This document shows, in pieces, positions 34,372 to 44,371 of a stretch of DNA of 64,000 bases. The stretch's first letter is position 1. Every line of letters begins with the position of its first letter. The notes beneath the pieces were generated by a model. It did no database searches. It saw nothing but the letters and a program-made list of their open reading frames with translations, and was not told the origin of the DNA. The DNA is taken from NCBI GenBank assembly GCA_030374765.1, contig JARGXX010000132.1:518501-582500 (forward strand). Direction: 5' to 3'. The position numbers and the translations under genes were made by a program. Source of the DNA: Agarophyton chilense. Taxonomy: Eukaryota > Rhodophyta > Florideophyceae > Gracilariales > Gracilariaceae.

Positions 34372-34669
34372 GTTCGTTATCATAACCTTTAAAATGAGCC
34401 TCTCCGACGCAGTAAATCATCTAACGCAACCCAACAATCACTGTGAGGCTTGCATTAACTGACTGCATTCAAGTTATGCATCGCTAATGCAACAATCTAC
34501 TTTTGAACTTGACTTGTACGGTTGCATTAGATATATGAATCGCATTCCAGCACTAGCATTCCATAGAGATGATGCTGATTTATGGACATAATCAGGGCTC
34601 AATCGTTGTGAGCACAAATGAAGTGACCAATGACAGCACTAAGCACATTTAAGTCAACTATTATTTGGT

Positions 34670-34822
34670 AGGACACACTGTGGAGAAGAGACTGGTCTAA
34701 ATTGAAAACATTATAACTACAAAAATGGTTGTTGATCTTATCACAAAACCATTGCAGAGCAAGTTGCCCAAAAACATTCGTGGTTTTTTAGAGTACTATT
34801 GTGAAATTTGGAACATAGGATA
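34670..34822 (+). pseudogene. Copia pol C-terminal remnant
   Basis: A plus-strand stretch contains MVVDLITKPLQSKLPKN, which fits the conserved end of copia RNase H (DLLTKPL near the pol C-terminus). It stands alone, about 0.3 kb downstream of the LTR-like sequence above, and is presumably the tail of another decayed copia copy. Confidence 0.6.
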
Positions 34823-36560
34823 GTGTTGGAAGGTAGTCCTAGAACGTTTCAAACCTATCAAACATCACATTGTAATTTACTCTGCCGGAACCAAGAAATA
34901 ATCACTAGAAATGCATTAGTTGGGCAGTTCCTAAAATAGCGAAGGAAATGTGCCAACAAAACTTGTCTTTTCAGTTCTGTGACCAAGGTGGAACCCAAAT
35001 GATGATTTTTGAAAAGTTCAAGGCTTCAGCACAGCCTGCCAGTAGTATTGAAAACTTAAAAGAATAACAACCTTGAACTAATCTGCCTGTAAAGACGGGG
35101 CACCATATAAGCCACTCAAGAGTCATCGAGTGGTACATCCAAAGGGTCACTAAGGCATTGAAAGAGCTTTTCTTCTGGCGGTTCTATTTTTTTCTTGTTG
35201 TTTAGCTGCAACCACTGTAGTTTGTTTCCATTCGACTATGACGCCCAACAAGCCGCAGTATAATGCGCAACGCCGACAGTCTTCATCAGTCAAATATGAG
35301 TTCGGAACAGGCTGTGTCAAATAAATTTTGTAGATACCTGGCTCTTGTTTACAACTGTAGGCGTAGAATCTTTACAGCTCCGTTAAATTTGCCGATCCTC
35401 AAACTAAGAAATATAGCTTCCTGACTGAAGCATTGCAGCAAACTCTGTAAACAGGCAGAAAGAACATAGACTCCGATGAATTATCGAAAACTAAGAGTTC
35501 TAAAAAGCACTTTGGTCAGTCAAAAAGAAGTTAAAAATGAATGTCGGTGACATTTGTAATGTCCACGGGATAATGCTACCTTGTCCCCGTTTAGATGTTA
35601 GTCGTAACGGTTGCATAACAATGCAGTTGACAAAGACAGTATATGAACACCACCCGCTGGTAAAAGTAGTCATCTGACTACTTTGCCAGCCACATTGAAA
35701 CCCTTAGCCCGCCTCAAATCACTCCTAGTACCCGAATACTTTTCAATTAATAGTTGTGGGCCCAGATACAGGGTTTGGGGTTCAAGTTCCGACTAGTTCA
35801 AAAAATAATATGCACTTGTAAGCTACTGCTGTACAATCGATGCAAAGCAAGATTTACTACACCAAATGGGTCGATGCTTTCGGAGAAAAGAAGGAGTATA
35901 AAAAATATATGATCTACGTACATAAGACCAACAAAGATGCGCCAGATTTGCTCAGTTGGTTTGATGAAGTAACTCTCAAGTTCTGCTCTTTACGGATACA
36001 ATGGTGACACTTGATGCTTTAAACAAATATAGATCTTCTTTAGTGCCACTTTTAGTTCGCTGCAAACGGTTTGCAGCCACTTGCCTCGCTTACAATATTT
36101 GAGTGTCGTTTTTACTTATCAATTCACATCAAAACGCAGCAGAAAAGTCTTCAAGGAATATAAGTTAGGTCAAAGCCACGCTAAGCATCTCCTTGTTCAC
36201 GAAAACTATACGAAAACAATAGTGCAAGTCTAGAGAGCAAACATGATTACGATCATGTCTTTCTGGGATTAGGAGCAGAACTCTGTTATAGTGTGTGCTG
36301 TGTGCAGTGCGCTCTGCAATCTACACGGCAATGGCCGAGTTCTGGTCTGTCACCTAACCTCTCCAAGAATAAACGATCTTGATTCTACTTGAACATATTG
36401 CGGACAATTAAATGTTGTTTTTCTGATGGACTATAGTTTCTATGGTACACGTCATCGACAAAAAAATGAAGTACAATGAAATATTAAAATCACTTTTCTC
36501 TGTTTTTAGTATTTCTGATCATTCTTGAAGCTTCTGCTCAAATGGTTTACATTTACTCAT
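34823..36560. other. Intergenic stretch without recognised gene
   Basis: AT-rich DNA with short frames only. One 55-codon ATG frame at 35840-36007 is listed separately. A sequence near 35.78 kb resembles a B-box but lacks a convincing tRNA fold. No LTRs, transposon ends or RNA genes were recognised. Confidence 0.5.
35840..36007 (+). CDS. Small open reading frame, unknown
   Basis: A 55-residue ATG-initiated frame ending in TGA. It is rich in Lys, Tyr and Trp with a natural-looking composition (for example KWVDAFGEKKEYKKYMIY and DAPDLLSWFDEV), more protein-like than neighbouring frames. I recognise no family. It could be an exon, a small protein or a transposon remnant. No TATA box or splice sites were identified with confidence. 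Confidence 0.25.
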   Translation: MQSKIYYTKWVDAFGEKKEYKKYMIYVHKTNKDAPDLLSWFDEVTLKFCSLRIQW

Positions 36561-36734
36561 TTCTAAGGTTCTGTATATTTATTTACTAAGCAACTCTCTA
36601 GGAGACCTTGTACATCGCAGTGATGGTATGCATGGGAACGTCTCATGACTTCTTTTTTTCCCATATTTGTGTGTCTCTCTCCAAACAAAATCAGTTGTTT
36701 GGCAGCCACTTGTGGTGAACAACGCGCCACACCA

Positions 36735-37085
36735 GGACAGAACAACAAACACCCACGATGTAGACAGACAGATAGGAGCACCGACCACGGAAGGAAGGGC
36801 AAGAAGACCGACGAGGTATGACGGCAGCGGAAGAGGGCCGGCGATGGAGCGAAGGCAGCAGGGACCGACGGCAGGAAGCGACGGCAGAGAAGGCGACCAA
36901 CCACGGAGGGAAGGCAGCAGAGACCGTCGAGACACGACGGCAAAGGCGAGGAGGGAGCCAACCAAAGAAGGCAGGGAGGAAGAGGAAGCCGACCAGAGCA
37001 GGCAGGCGAGGTAGGAGAAGGGAGGGAAGGGAGGCTTCGGAAGACCGACCCAAGGAAGAGGACCACCAAAGCGAAGGGGTCTTAA
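36735..37085. repeat. Purine-rich low-complexity tract
   Basis: About 350 bp of strongly strand-asymmetric GA-rich sequence (GGAAGGCAG, GACGGCAG and GGAGGGA variants) that forms an irregular tandem repeat. Because of it, open frames exist on both strands here, Arg/Glu/Gly-rich one way and Leu/Pro/Ser-rich the other. They look compositional, not coding. Confidence 0.7.
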
Positions 37086-37325
37086 GAAATAGAAAAGGTT
37101 TTTTTTGAGTAGGAGTAGAGGCACCCTTTATAGGTACCTGAATACACAAAGGTGAACTGACCTGGCAAGCCATGTCAGCACTGACAAAATTGGATAATGA
37201 AATGTTTCCAAATCAGCTTACAAAAAATATCTAAATTATAAATGTTGCATTGTCAGCAAGACTAAAATGCATCGAAATCCATCAAGGATTTCGAGGCCTA
37301 ATTCCCTGTTGGCACAGCGCACCAC

Positions 37326-37369
37326 CCACCCACTGCCAGGTACACACCAGTGTACCTGGCAGTGGGTGG
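37326..37369. repeat. Perfect 20-bp inverted repeat with 4-base loop
   Basis: The left arm (37326-37345) ends CCAGGTACAC and the right arm (37350-37369) starts GTGTACCTGG; the loop is ACCA. All 20 positions pair. The flanks continue with CCACC/GGTGG sequence that pairs with a bulge. It could be a cruciform site or the core of a small foldback element. No run of T follows that would make it a terminator. Confidence 0.85.
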
Positions 37370-38065
37370 TGGTGTGTTTTGGTTCAGTAGCTTTTACTCA
37401 TGATCAATGTCTTCCAGAAGTTTCTCTTCTGTTTCGGTTTGGGCGTTTAATTATTCTAATCGGAACAACGGTCGACGGTTAATCTGTTGACGATTTCGAT
37501 AAATTCTAAAGAGAATGAATGCAGAAATAAACCTATAATACAGTTGTTTTGATATCCATCTTTATGTTTGTTGTGGACCGACTCGAGAACTATACGGGCT
37601 GTGAGGTTAGTACAGCTTTTAGATCATCTTGCGGTGCAGGTATACTTTAGAGGTAGTTAATTATATGTCTTTAAGGAAACGTGAGTTCTAGACACTAGCT
37701 CTATCTGCGAGAAAAACAAAGTAGACGGCCAGTCGAAGTCATTCAAAAGTCTCCATAGTCACTTTTGAGTACAGTCTTTTTGAAGCCACGCGAACGAAGC
37801 AGGTAAAATAGCAGATATTAATCAAGGAGTCATTCAACTGACTATCGGAAAGCGCCAATAGAGGTTAGAAGCTTGAGTGATCTCTTTACGGCTTAAATTT
37901 TACTTTGTCATCTAATTTCTAAAGACACTAAGGATATCTTGGGCACAAATAGTAGCAGAAGACACATCAAACGCTACATGCAACTACCCATCCCATCTAA
38001 CATGCAGTCATGAATACATCCAAATACCTAATAAAAAACCTTCGGTCGTCAAGTTTTTCTTCTGT
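37370..38065. other. Downstream flank of the TIMP-like gene, nothing recognised
   Basis: AT-rich sequence without a coding frame or repeat that I can name. It holds the 3' flank of the minus-strand gene that ends at 38066; no canonical AATAAA was found on that strand in the first 70 bases. Confidence 0.5.
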
Positions 38066-38599
38066 TTAGAGACTTGAAACATCATGGTGTAAAACATCGT
38101 GGGCTTTGCACTGGTTCTGCGGCAATTTATAACACTTCTTCAACTCGCCAATCTGTTCCCTTGTCAAGCTCTTGACTGCCAAATTTCCCTGACATATATT
38201 AACAAAGAACGTTTTAACACCATCATTAGTAGGCAATTCCTTCCCCAAATTTAACATATACAAATCTCCAATCTTGAAACTAATACCACAAGAAGCGCTA
38301 TTGTCTGTCGTATCTCCAAAGAATGTGGTTGATGAAGGACCGCAACCCTTAAAAACACGAACCAATTTAAACTTGTATCGAACAAAGTTGTAAAAGATCT
38401 GAGGAAGCAGACAAGGAGGCTTGCTTGTCAGACATGCAGCCGGTTTTGGTGTCGGTTGCACTGCACGAGCGACTACCTTGGCGATTACAACGGTTTCGGC
38501 TCGATCGTAGGATTCTTTGAAAGTGCTGAGTAGACAGGTGCAGGCTAAGGACACGTGCACAAGCAAGGCGAAAAGAGCAATCGAGACACCGACACGCAT
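38066..38599 (-). CDS. Secreted TIMP-like protein (NTR/netrin-like domain)
   Basis: 177 residues. Residues 1-19 are a hydrophobic signal peptide (MRVGVSIALFALLVHVSLA), so the mature protein would start with Cys-Thr-Cys. A mature N-terminal C-x-C is the hallmark of tissue inhibitors of metalloproteinases, where the first cysteine's amino group binds the catalytic zinc. Further matches to the TIMP/NTR pattern: VVIAKVV after the C-x-C, YKFKLVRVFKGC, SASCGISFKIG (TIMP: SAVCGVSLDVG) and a later cysteine in VNICQGN. Nine cysteines lie in the mature chain. The start was chosen at 38599 because it begins the signal peptide, and the TATA box at 38705-38711 sits about 106 bases upstream. No intron is needed. 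The substrate is unknown; protease inhibition is inferred from the fold. Confidence 0.82.
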   Translation of the reverse strand: MRVGVSIALFALLVHVSLACTCLLSTFKESYDRAETVVIAKVVARAVQPTPKPAACLTSKPPCLLPQIFYNFVRYKFKLVRVFKGCGPSSTTFFGDTTDNSASCGISFKIGDLYMLNLGKELPTNDGVKTFFVNICQGNLAVKSLTREQIGELKKCYKLPQNQCKAHDVLHHDVSSL

Positions 38600-38704
38600 G
38601 TTGAAATATTCACCAACAATATGTTTTAAAGAGCTAGGATTCCAACTGGTTAAGGCGGGCCTCAGTCGAGCATGATGCACTATGTTACCTCGGGAGATCT
38701 GGGC

Positions 38705-38711
38705 TTTTATA
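38705..38711 (-). promoter_or_regulatory. TATA box upstream of the TIMP-like gene
   Basis: TATAAAA on the minus strand, about 106 bases before the chosen ATG. A transcription start around 38675-38680 would leave a 5' leader of about 75-80 bases. It supports the start at 38599 over any upstream non-ATG extension. Confidence 0.6.
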
Positions 38712-39987
38712 CCGCTCTATCAAATAGTTTCCACTGCTCCGTCTCGTTCATATGATAATTCAGTTGATTCAGAAATATTGTGCGAGAAGATCTGCCGAAT
38801 CTGGTTGAATTGAGGAGATATCGTCAGTGTCAAGCAAAGCTGCAAATACTCGTGGTCATTTGAAAAGACTCATTTCAAAGCAGACTCGAAAATCCCAAGC
38901 AGAAGTGGAGAGCATTGCCAAAGGGATCAAATTCAATCTCAATTCAATTTACAGCGCACAATCAGTACAGTACTGCCATAACCGGAAGTGTGCTATCACT
39001 CGCCCGCTCATTGGCTAGCCAACACGCACGCGGCGTCCGCCTAGTGGTTGGCTGTCGGGAGGTGGTTGGGAGGCACACATGAGCCAGCACAAGTCCGGTT
39101 TCATCAATTAATCCACACGCGCTACAACCGGGCGCGTGGCGGGGAAGCCCGCTGATTGGGCAGATCCACAAACGGTTCCCGTGGGGCACATGTAGAACGT
39201 GGGGAGCGTGTGTACAATAATCCCTCTAGATATTCATATTCAGATGGCGACATGAATGTTTCTCACATGGTCACCTGTACGTTGCCTCTCTCTCAAACGA
39301 AAAATATGGTGTGTCCATTATTAGTTTTTTTCTATTTAGAAAACTATAAATATGAGTTCTACGAAAAAGAGTAAACGAAAAAAGCACGAGTGCAAAGCTG
39401 CGGTACAGCAAGAAGAGCGATCTAACAATGCTTTTGTGGCACAGATGAACATGTGAGCCGTAAGTTTGATAGACCAAAGATAATAGAAGGCTTTCACATA
39501 ACGAAACAGCATTTTTTTCGAGCAATATTTCACACAGAACAACGTGGCTCACATTATTTTCAGTGACAGTGTATACCTATCGTGTTTTGCTTCAAAACTT
39601 TTCATTTCATCCCTCATAAAGTGATAGTATCTAGTGTCTGCTTGCCGATTTGTTTCTCTAATTAACTTGATCTCAGGCAAGGCGAAAATGTCTACCAAGA
39701 AAAATGTTTAAAAACGAAGCACTGTGCGAAGGGTCACTTCGTAGTATTTGAGGTAGAGAATTGGGTATTTTCGAAAAGCATTTTGGAGGAAGAGCTTGCC
39801 AGTTCGTAGCACCTGAATTGCTTGAATTTGGATCAGGATCGATATCTCTTTTACGTTTAGTGCTTCCTGATGATCACGTTGCTCTTAAAGGTGCTGTAGA
39901 TAAGAAAATATGACCATAAGTACAAAGAACATGAGCATAAGTCATGGAAAGACAAAAGCAGAATATATCCTTGTAGAACTTTTCCAA
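38712..39987. other. Upstream region of the TIMP-like gene, no recognised gene
   Basis: Short frames only. A plus-strand frame at 38827-39018 looks weakly protein-like but has no ATG start and no recognised motif. No LTR or transposon end was seen. Confidence 0.45.
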
Positions 39988-40969
39988 TCACAGATATTTC
40001 TTAGATTTAACTCCTTTTAAACCAAAAAGTTGTCCGAATGTTACAATTATTCGATCAGACGAAATTCTACTGTTCTTAGTTTCTCCGCTTATAGACAAAT
40101 TCCTTAATTCTGGTTTCTTCTTAGGATGAATTGCACACACGTGTTCCATTGCGCCCTGATGTGCTTTTTCTATAAGAACTACCCATTTATTAGAATATTT
40201 TTCAGATAGAAAATCAGTGTTAAATATTTCTTTCATCATCCTGTTTTTTTAAACCTCTCGTATGAAAACCGATATTTGAAACAAATATGCTTATATTTGC
40301 AATTGAGCCGGTATGATGTTCAGAGCAACCAATAGCAATTCCATTTCGTAAAACAGATACTTCTACTTTAGAGCCATATAATTTGTGCTTTCCACTAAAA
40401 TAATTCTTTCTTTAGGCAATATTTCCAGCCGGTCGAAAAGTTTGTCGAAAGGTATTATCGGTTGCGTAGCGCACACATTTAAAATTCTTAAAAGTGCAGT
40501 TGTTGCGCATGATCTTCCTCATCGGATATTTTCCATCTGCACTAGCCATAAAACTATTGCAAATTTCTGTGGCTATTGTCGGCATAAAATTATTAGTGAC
40601 ACATTCAAATAAAGATCTTTTTATGTTGAATATGTTCCCTAAAAAATCCCAATAACCTCTGTTTTTCCTTGGGTTTGAACGAACATTTTCCCCGCGATCA
40701 GCATTCCATGAGTCCGCAACAGTTTCCCGGATATTGCTCCAAATAATACCAAATTATTTGCGAGAAAATTTGGCCGTTTTGAAAACTGCGTCAGATCCCT
40801 CTACGTTGTAAAATCTGTCCAAAATTGAACGGTCAAAATCTGTTTCTTTGTCTGAGTCAGGGCATCCATCGTCGAAAAAATATTTTTGGAATCCCTCTTC
40901 GCGCTCCATAGATGCATTTTATAGAAAATCTAGAGCGTTATTAATATGATTAAAAGTAATAGAATTCAT
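39988..40969 (-). mobile_element. Decayed DDE-type DNA transposon (DDE_Tnp_4-like transposase)
   Basis: Minus-strand translation in three frames gives the successive blocks of a DDE transposase family known from oomycetes and fungi. These are RGYWDFLGNIFNIK, then ATDNTFRQTFRPAG with the first catalytic Asp, then YFSGKHKLYGSKVEVSVL and GSIANISIF with the second Asp region, and IHPKKKPELRNLS plus ISSDRIIV near the end, where the third acidic residue belongs. Frame changes separate the blocks, and there are several in-frame stops, including one about 16 codons after the first ATG at 40969. It is the same family as the copy at 43488-44123. No terminal inverted repeats were recognised. Confidence 0.75.
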
Positions 40970-42412
40970 TCTAATGGATGGTGTGAACGTGTGGGAGAAT
41001 GCACAATAGAAGTGGTTTCCATTAAAAGAAAAAAGATTTTTTAAATAGACTAAACAAATTAGTACATTTATACATGAAGACCGACTAATTTCGTAGTTAC
41101 CTAGTCATCTACAAGGTCATTAGCAATATTTTCAACGTAGGATGTTTCAAATTGTTCTTATAGTGATTATTTTGACGCATCATCGCTAAACTAGATATTT
41201 TGCAGACGTCAGTTGATTTTTAGGTCAATTGCGCAGCCACCTATGCCTCTTTGGACCGGCATGGGTGATAAATGAAAGTATGAAACTGCATATTTTTGCA
41301 TAATGTACGTAAGAGCTCTAGTAGCAGTTGATTATCATCGATTCGTTCTGTACTGTGTTGAAGACAAATGTACTGTTTACTGAAAACTAAGGATATCGAC
41401 GAAAGTAAGATTTTCGTTGACTGGAAGAATCGCAGATTCTCAGAGAGAGAATTGACATGCTGACTCGGTACACTGTGTAGGGGAGAGGTGGGGGGAGAGA
41501 AAGCCATACCGGTATAGGCGACGTGCGTCTCGGCTGCTCCGGCGTGCTTAAATGCGCCGCGCGGCCAGGACGAGGGGCATGCTGACAGTCATTAAAGCAG
41601 CGCTCTATTCCCCGTGAGTCTTCACAACTATACACAAGTGTACATTAAAATGTACAAATGCCTTGACACTGAAAACGTGAACGTGTTACTGTAAAGAGCT
41701 GTCTGTAAATGCATTTGTTTGCATCTGAGAATTCTCGAACATTATTTGATCTCTTCAGAAATAGCAGTGGGTGACGTGTAATTCTGAAGACCAATTCCTG
41801 AATTTTTAGGAGTAATGTACGCCATTGACTTGAAGGTTATCACGAATGAGTATTACAAACATCCCTCGTACCCAGCACTGGTCATTGCGCTCTGAAAGTG
41901 AAGTTGAAGATGTGCAGGGGAAACTTTACGTTATCTCTATGCCGATTCAGGGCATTCAAGCGCAAGGTAGCCATTTTGGTCGTGGCTAGGCATCGTAAAG
42001 CAAGACATCCTGCTTTTTCAAGCACATCAGCATTGTTATATCTTAGTTCACGCTTTCACCAATAAATCGTGCAAAAGGACCGTTAAATGCAACAAAATAA
42101 TAAGATAAGTAACATGAACATCTTTCTCAATTTTAATTGTTAAAGAGACAGTAAACCTTTCTTGCTCTATCTTTTTCGAAATCAGAACAAAAAAATTGCA
42201 AAAGCGTTTGGTTCGCCTGTTGTGAAGAAAAAAACGAAGAAAAATAGGTAATTTGTCGATTCTTTGCTAGCAGCCTGTGTAATTCTGCGTAGGTTAGCGT
42301 CACCGGCGCAATAGCACGATCTAGAGGAAATGTTCAGCAGATACCATAATCAACTTTCCGAAGTATTCTGGGAAGGAAAAGAGCACTTTTTGTAAAGCCG
42401 GACCATCTAATC
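40970..42412. other. Stretch between transposon remnants, no recognised gene
   Basis: Mixed AT-rich DNA. Minus-strand frames around 41.24-41.64 kb are short and carry no motif. A thymine/adenine-rich zone at 42.12-42.26 kb has no coding signal. Confidence 0.45.
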
Positions 42413-42851
42413 ATGGATCCAATCGACAAGGAAGTCATGGAAGAGCGAACCTCAGAGTACGCTGAGGCTATTCAGGAAAAATGACATGCTCTCGAAAATT
42501 GTGTGGGCTTTGTTGCCTTCACCGTAATAGGCGTCGCCTGTCCTACAGAAAACGAGCGACAAAGGGTGGTGTACAATAGGCATAAGAGGAAACTTGCACT
42601 TAAGTTCCGGGCGGTGCACACACCAGACGGGTTGATCATGCACGCTTATGGCCCTCTGGAAGGGCGTCGGCATGAATGGACGTTACATGTTATGAGTGGT
42701 CCGGAGTCGAACTCATCAGATGTGCTCGAGGTAGGTAACAACAGATACTGCCTGTATGGAGAATCTGGGTACAGTCTGCATTGGTATTCGGAAGTTCCTT
42801 TTCAGAGTAGTAACCTCCCCACGTACCGTGAAGCCCTTGAAAAAGCGATGT
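42413..42851 (+). mobile_element. Decayed PIF/Harbinger-like transposase fragment
   Basis: One plus-strand frame from the ATG at 42413 shows RTSEYAEAIQEK, then ENCVGFVAFTVIG, RVVYNRHKRKLALKFRAV, TPDGLIMHAYGPLEGRRHEWTL and YCLYGESGYSLHW with EVPFQ. These fit Harbinger-type (DDE_Tnp_4) transposases. The conserved first catalytic motif, usually F-I-D-G-T, reads V-A-F-T here, so the first Asp is gone. There is an in-frame TGA at 42482. The C-terminal end, with the third acidic residue, is replaced by an LTR fragment starting at about 42852. It is inactive. Confidence 0.75.
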
Positions 42852-43026
42852 CTCTTCAAGCCATCGTTTCCGTAGCTCCAACCTTTAGGACTACGCAGTA
42901 AACGCCAGCCCATTGCACCAAGTACTCTGGGAGTGCCGCCGTCAAGGATTCGAACCTTAGGACCCGCTCTACCACGCTACCACCGGTCGAGACCCGTACG
43001 CTGGCTTAACCCGTCATTGCGTTACA
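42852..43026 (+). repeat. LTR fragment of gypsy family A/C
   Basis: About 175 bp matching the 3' part of the LTRs at 7704-8147 and 53063-53508, from CTTCAAGCCATCG to the terminal GTTACA. It abuts the Harbinger-like fragment. It keeps the antisense tRNA-like boxes (B-box complement 42946-42956, A-box complement 42964-42974). Confidence 0.85.
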
Positions 43027-43487
43027 CTTTCGACGCAAGCGATGGAATAGGAAGTGCAGACCCTACTGGCACTCCGTCCACGTGTGTTCCATCAATGCTT
43101 TCCAGGATTCACAGTAATTTTGTCTCGCCAAAAAAGATACCGTAACAATGTACTAAATTGTCACAAAGATAACACGTCAGTCTCAAATACAATTACGTAG
43201 TTACTAAGCAATGAAGCATTAGTTATGCAAGAAGCTGATTTTCTCCCAAGTATCATCACGTAAAATTCTAAGTTCTACCAGTTCCACTCCACTTTCTTTC
43301 AACATGAGGCATATTACCCTCGAGCATGCAGCTCAAGCGGTAGATCTCCCTACCAAAAATGCGCTTGAAAAGGAAAACAAATTACAACAGTACTCCTCAA
43401 AAAAATCACCCATGATTCAGACGAAGAATCTGATTCAGCAAGTCCCATTATGACTCGTTTTATTTCCAAAATCGATCACATTTAATC
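43027..43487. other. Short spacer, nothing recognised
   Basis: AT-rich DNA between an LTR fragment and a DDE transposon remnant. No frame longer than about 40 codons with recognisable motifs. Confidence 0.4.
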
Positions 43488-44123
43488 ATGAAGATGACTT
43501 ATTTTTCTGCAAAATATTTAGACATCCTGTGGAATAGCGTGTCAAAAATTATCGAAGGAAAATGGAATAGTGGAAATGGGCGTCAATATTCGTATACGGA
43601 TGAAGATATTTTTTATGACGTTAACAAACATGCGTCATGAAGGAAAATGAGACTTTCTGTTCCAACTATGTAAGATCAAAGGGGCTACATTTGAGAGGTT
43701 GGTAATAAAAATTGGCCGCTCTGTTTGCTATTTATCATACAATAACTACGTAGATACAATCGACGGGCTTTGGACAATAAAGCGTATTTTGTGCCTCAGT
43801 TTGGGATTCAACTTTTTTAATTCTGTAGATACGAGACAGATGTTATGTTCCAACAATCTTTTCGTCCAAGTGATGGCATGGCCGAAGGAAAAAAATATTT
43901 TAGCGGCAATCATAAGCTTTATGGTCTTAAAACGGAAGTCTCTGTACTCTCAAATGGAATTGCAAGAAGAACTTCTCCATATGCTCCTGGCTCAAAAGCA
44001 GACATTGATTTATTTATATCATATTTACAGAATCACAAAACCACGTTGCAGAAGAGAGAAGATGAAGGAAATAACTATATAACGGACGCTAGAGATTTAT
44101 TAGGAAAATACCGCGATCAATGA
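43488..44123 (+). mobile_element. Decayed DDE-type DNA transposon, second copy, truncated
   Basis: Plus-strand blocks in changing frames: YLDILWNSVSKIIEGKWNSG, GATFERLVIKI, then YETDVMFQQSFRPS with the first catalytic Asp, YFSGNHKLYGLKTEVSVL and GSKADIDLF with the second. These match the minus-strand copy at 39988-40969 block for block. At least two frame changes are present, and the region carrying the third acidic residue is missing. The remnant stops about 50 bp before gypsy copy C. Confidence 0.75.
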
Positions 44124-44178
44124 AGGTCTTAATGGATTAATTAATTAACACAAACTGGCTAGAGAGAGTCCTCTGTTC

Positions 44179-44295
44179 TGTGAAGGAGCAACGATAACGG
44201 TTGAGCCCTGTAAGCCCCCGGGGTCTGAGGTATTTTACAGACGCCACGTGGACTGGCCGAGCTCAGCTGGGCTCATTTAGATTTTTTAAGACCGA
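44179..44295 (+). repeat. 5' LTR remnant of gypsy copy C
   Basis: The first part of the LTR, starting TGTGAAGGAGCAACGAT, directly after the duplication TGTTC. It matches the start of the 3' LTR at 53063. Only part of an LTR is recognisable here. Confidence 0.8.
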
Positions 44296-44371
44296 AGGAA
44301 TTAGATAGAACATTGCCGCCGGCCTGGCCGACCTTCTCTGACCCCGTCTGCGTGAGCTCTGCCCAACCCAT

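Noticed and set aside
35779-35790. B-box-like GGTTCAAGTTCC as part of a tRNA or SINE
   Set aside because: No convincing A-box at the right distance, no cloverleaf and no second copy in the window.
36563-37173. Overlapping frames of 96-181 codons on both strands, one with a membrane-protein-like Leu/Pro/Ser composition
   Set aside because: They lie in the purine-rich low-complexity tract, overlap each other on opposite strands and have repeat-driven composition without motifs.
38600-38680. An N-terminal extension of the TIMP-like gene upstream of 38599
   Set aside because: The extension would start at a GTG and place the signal peptide internally. The ATG at 38599 starts the signal peptide and is consistent with the TATA box.
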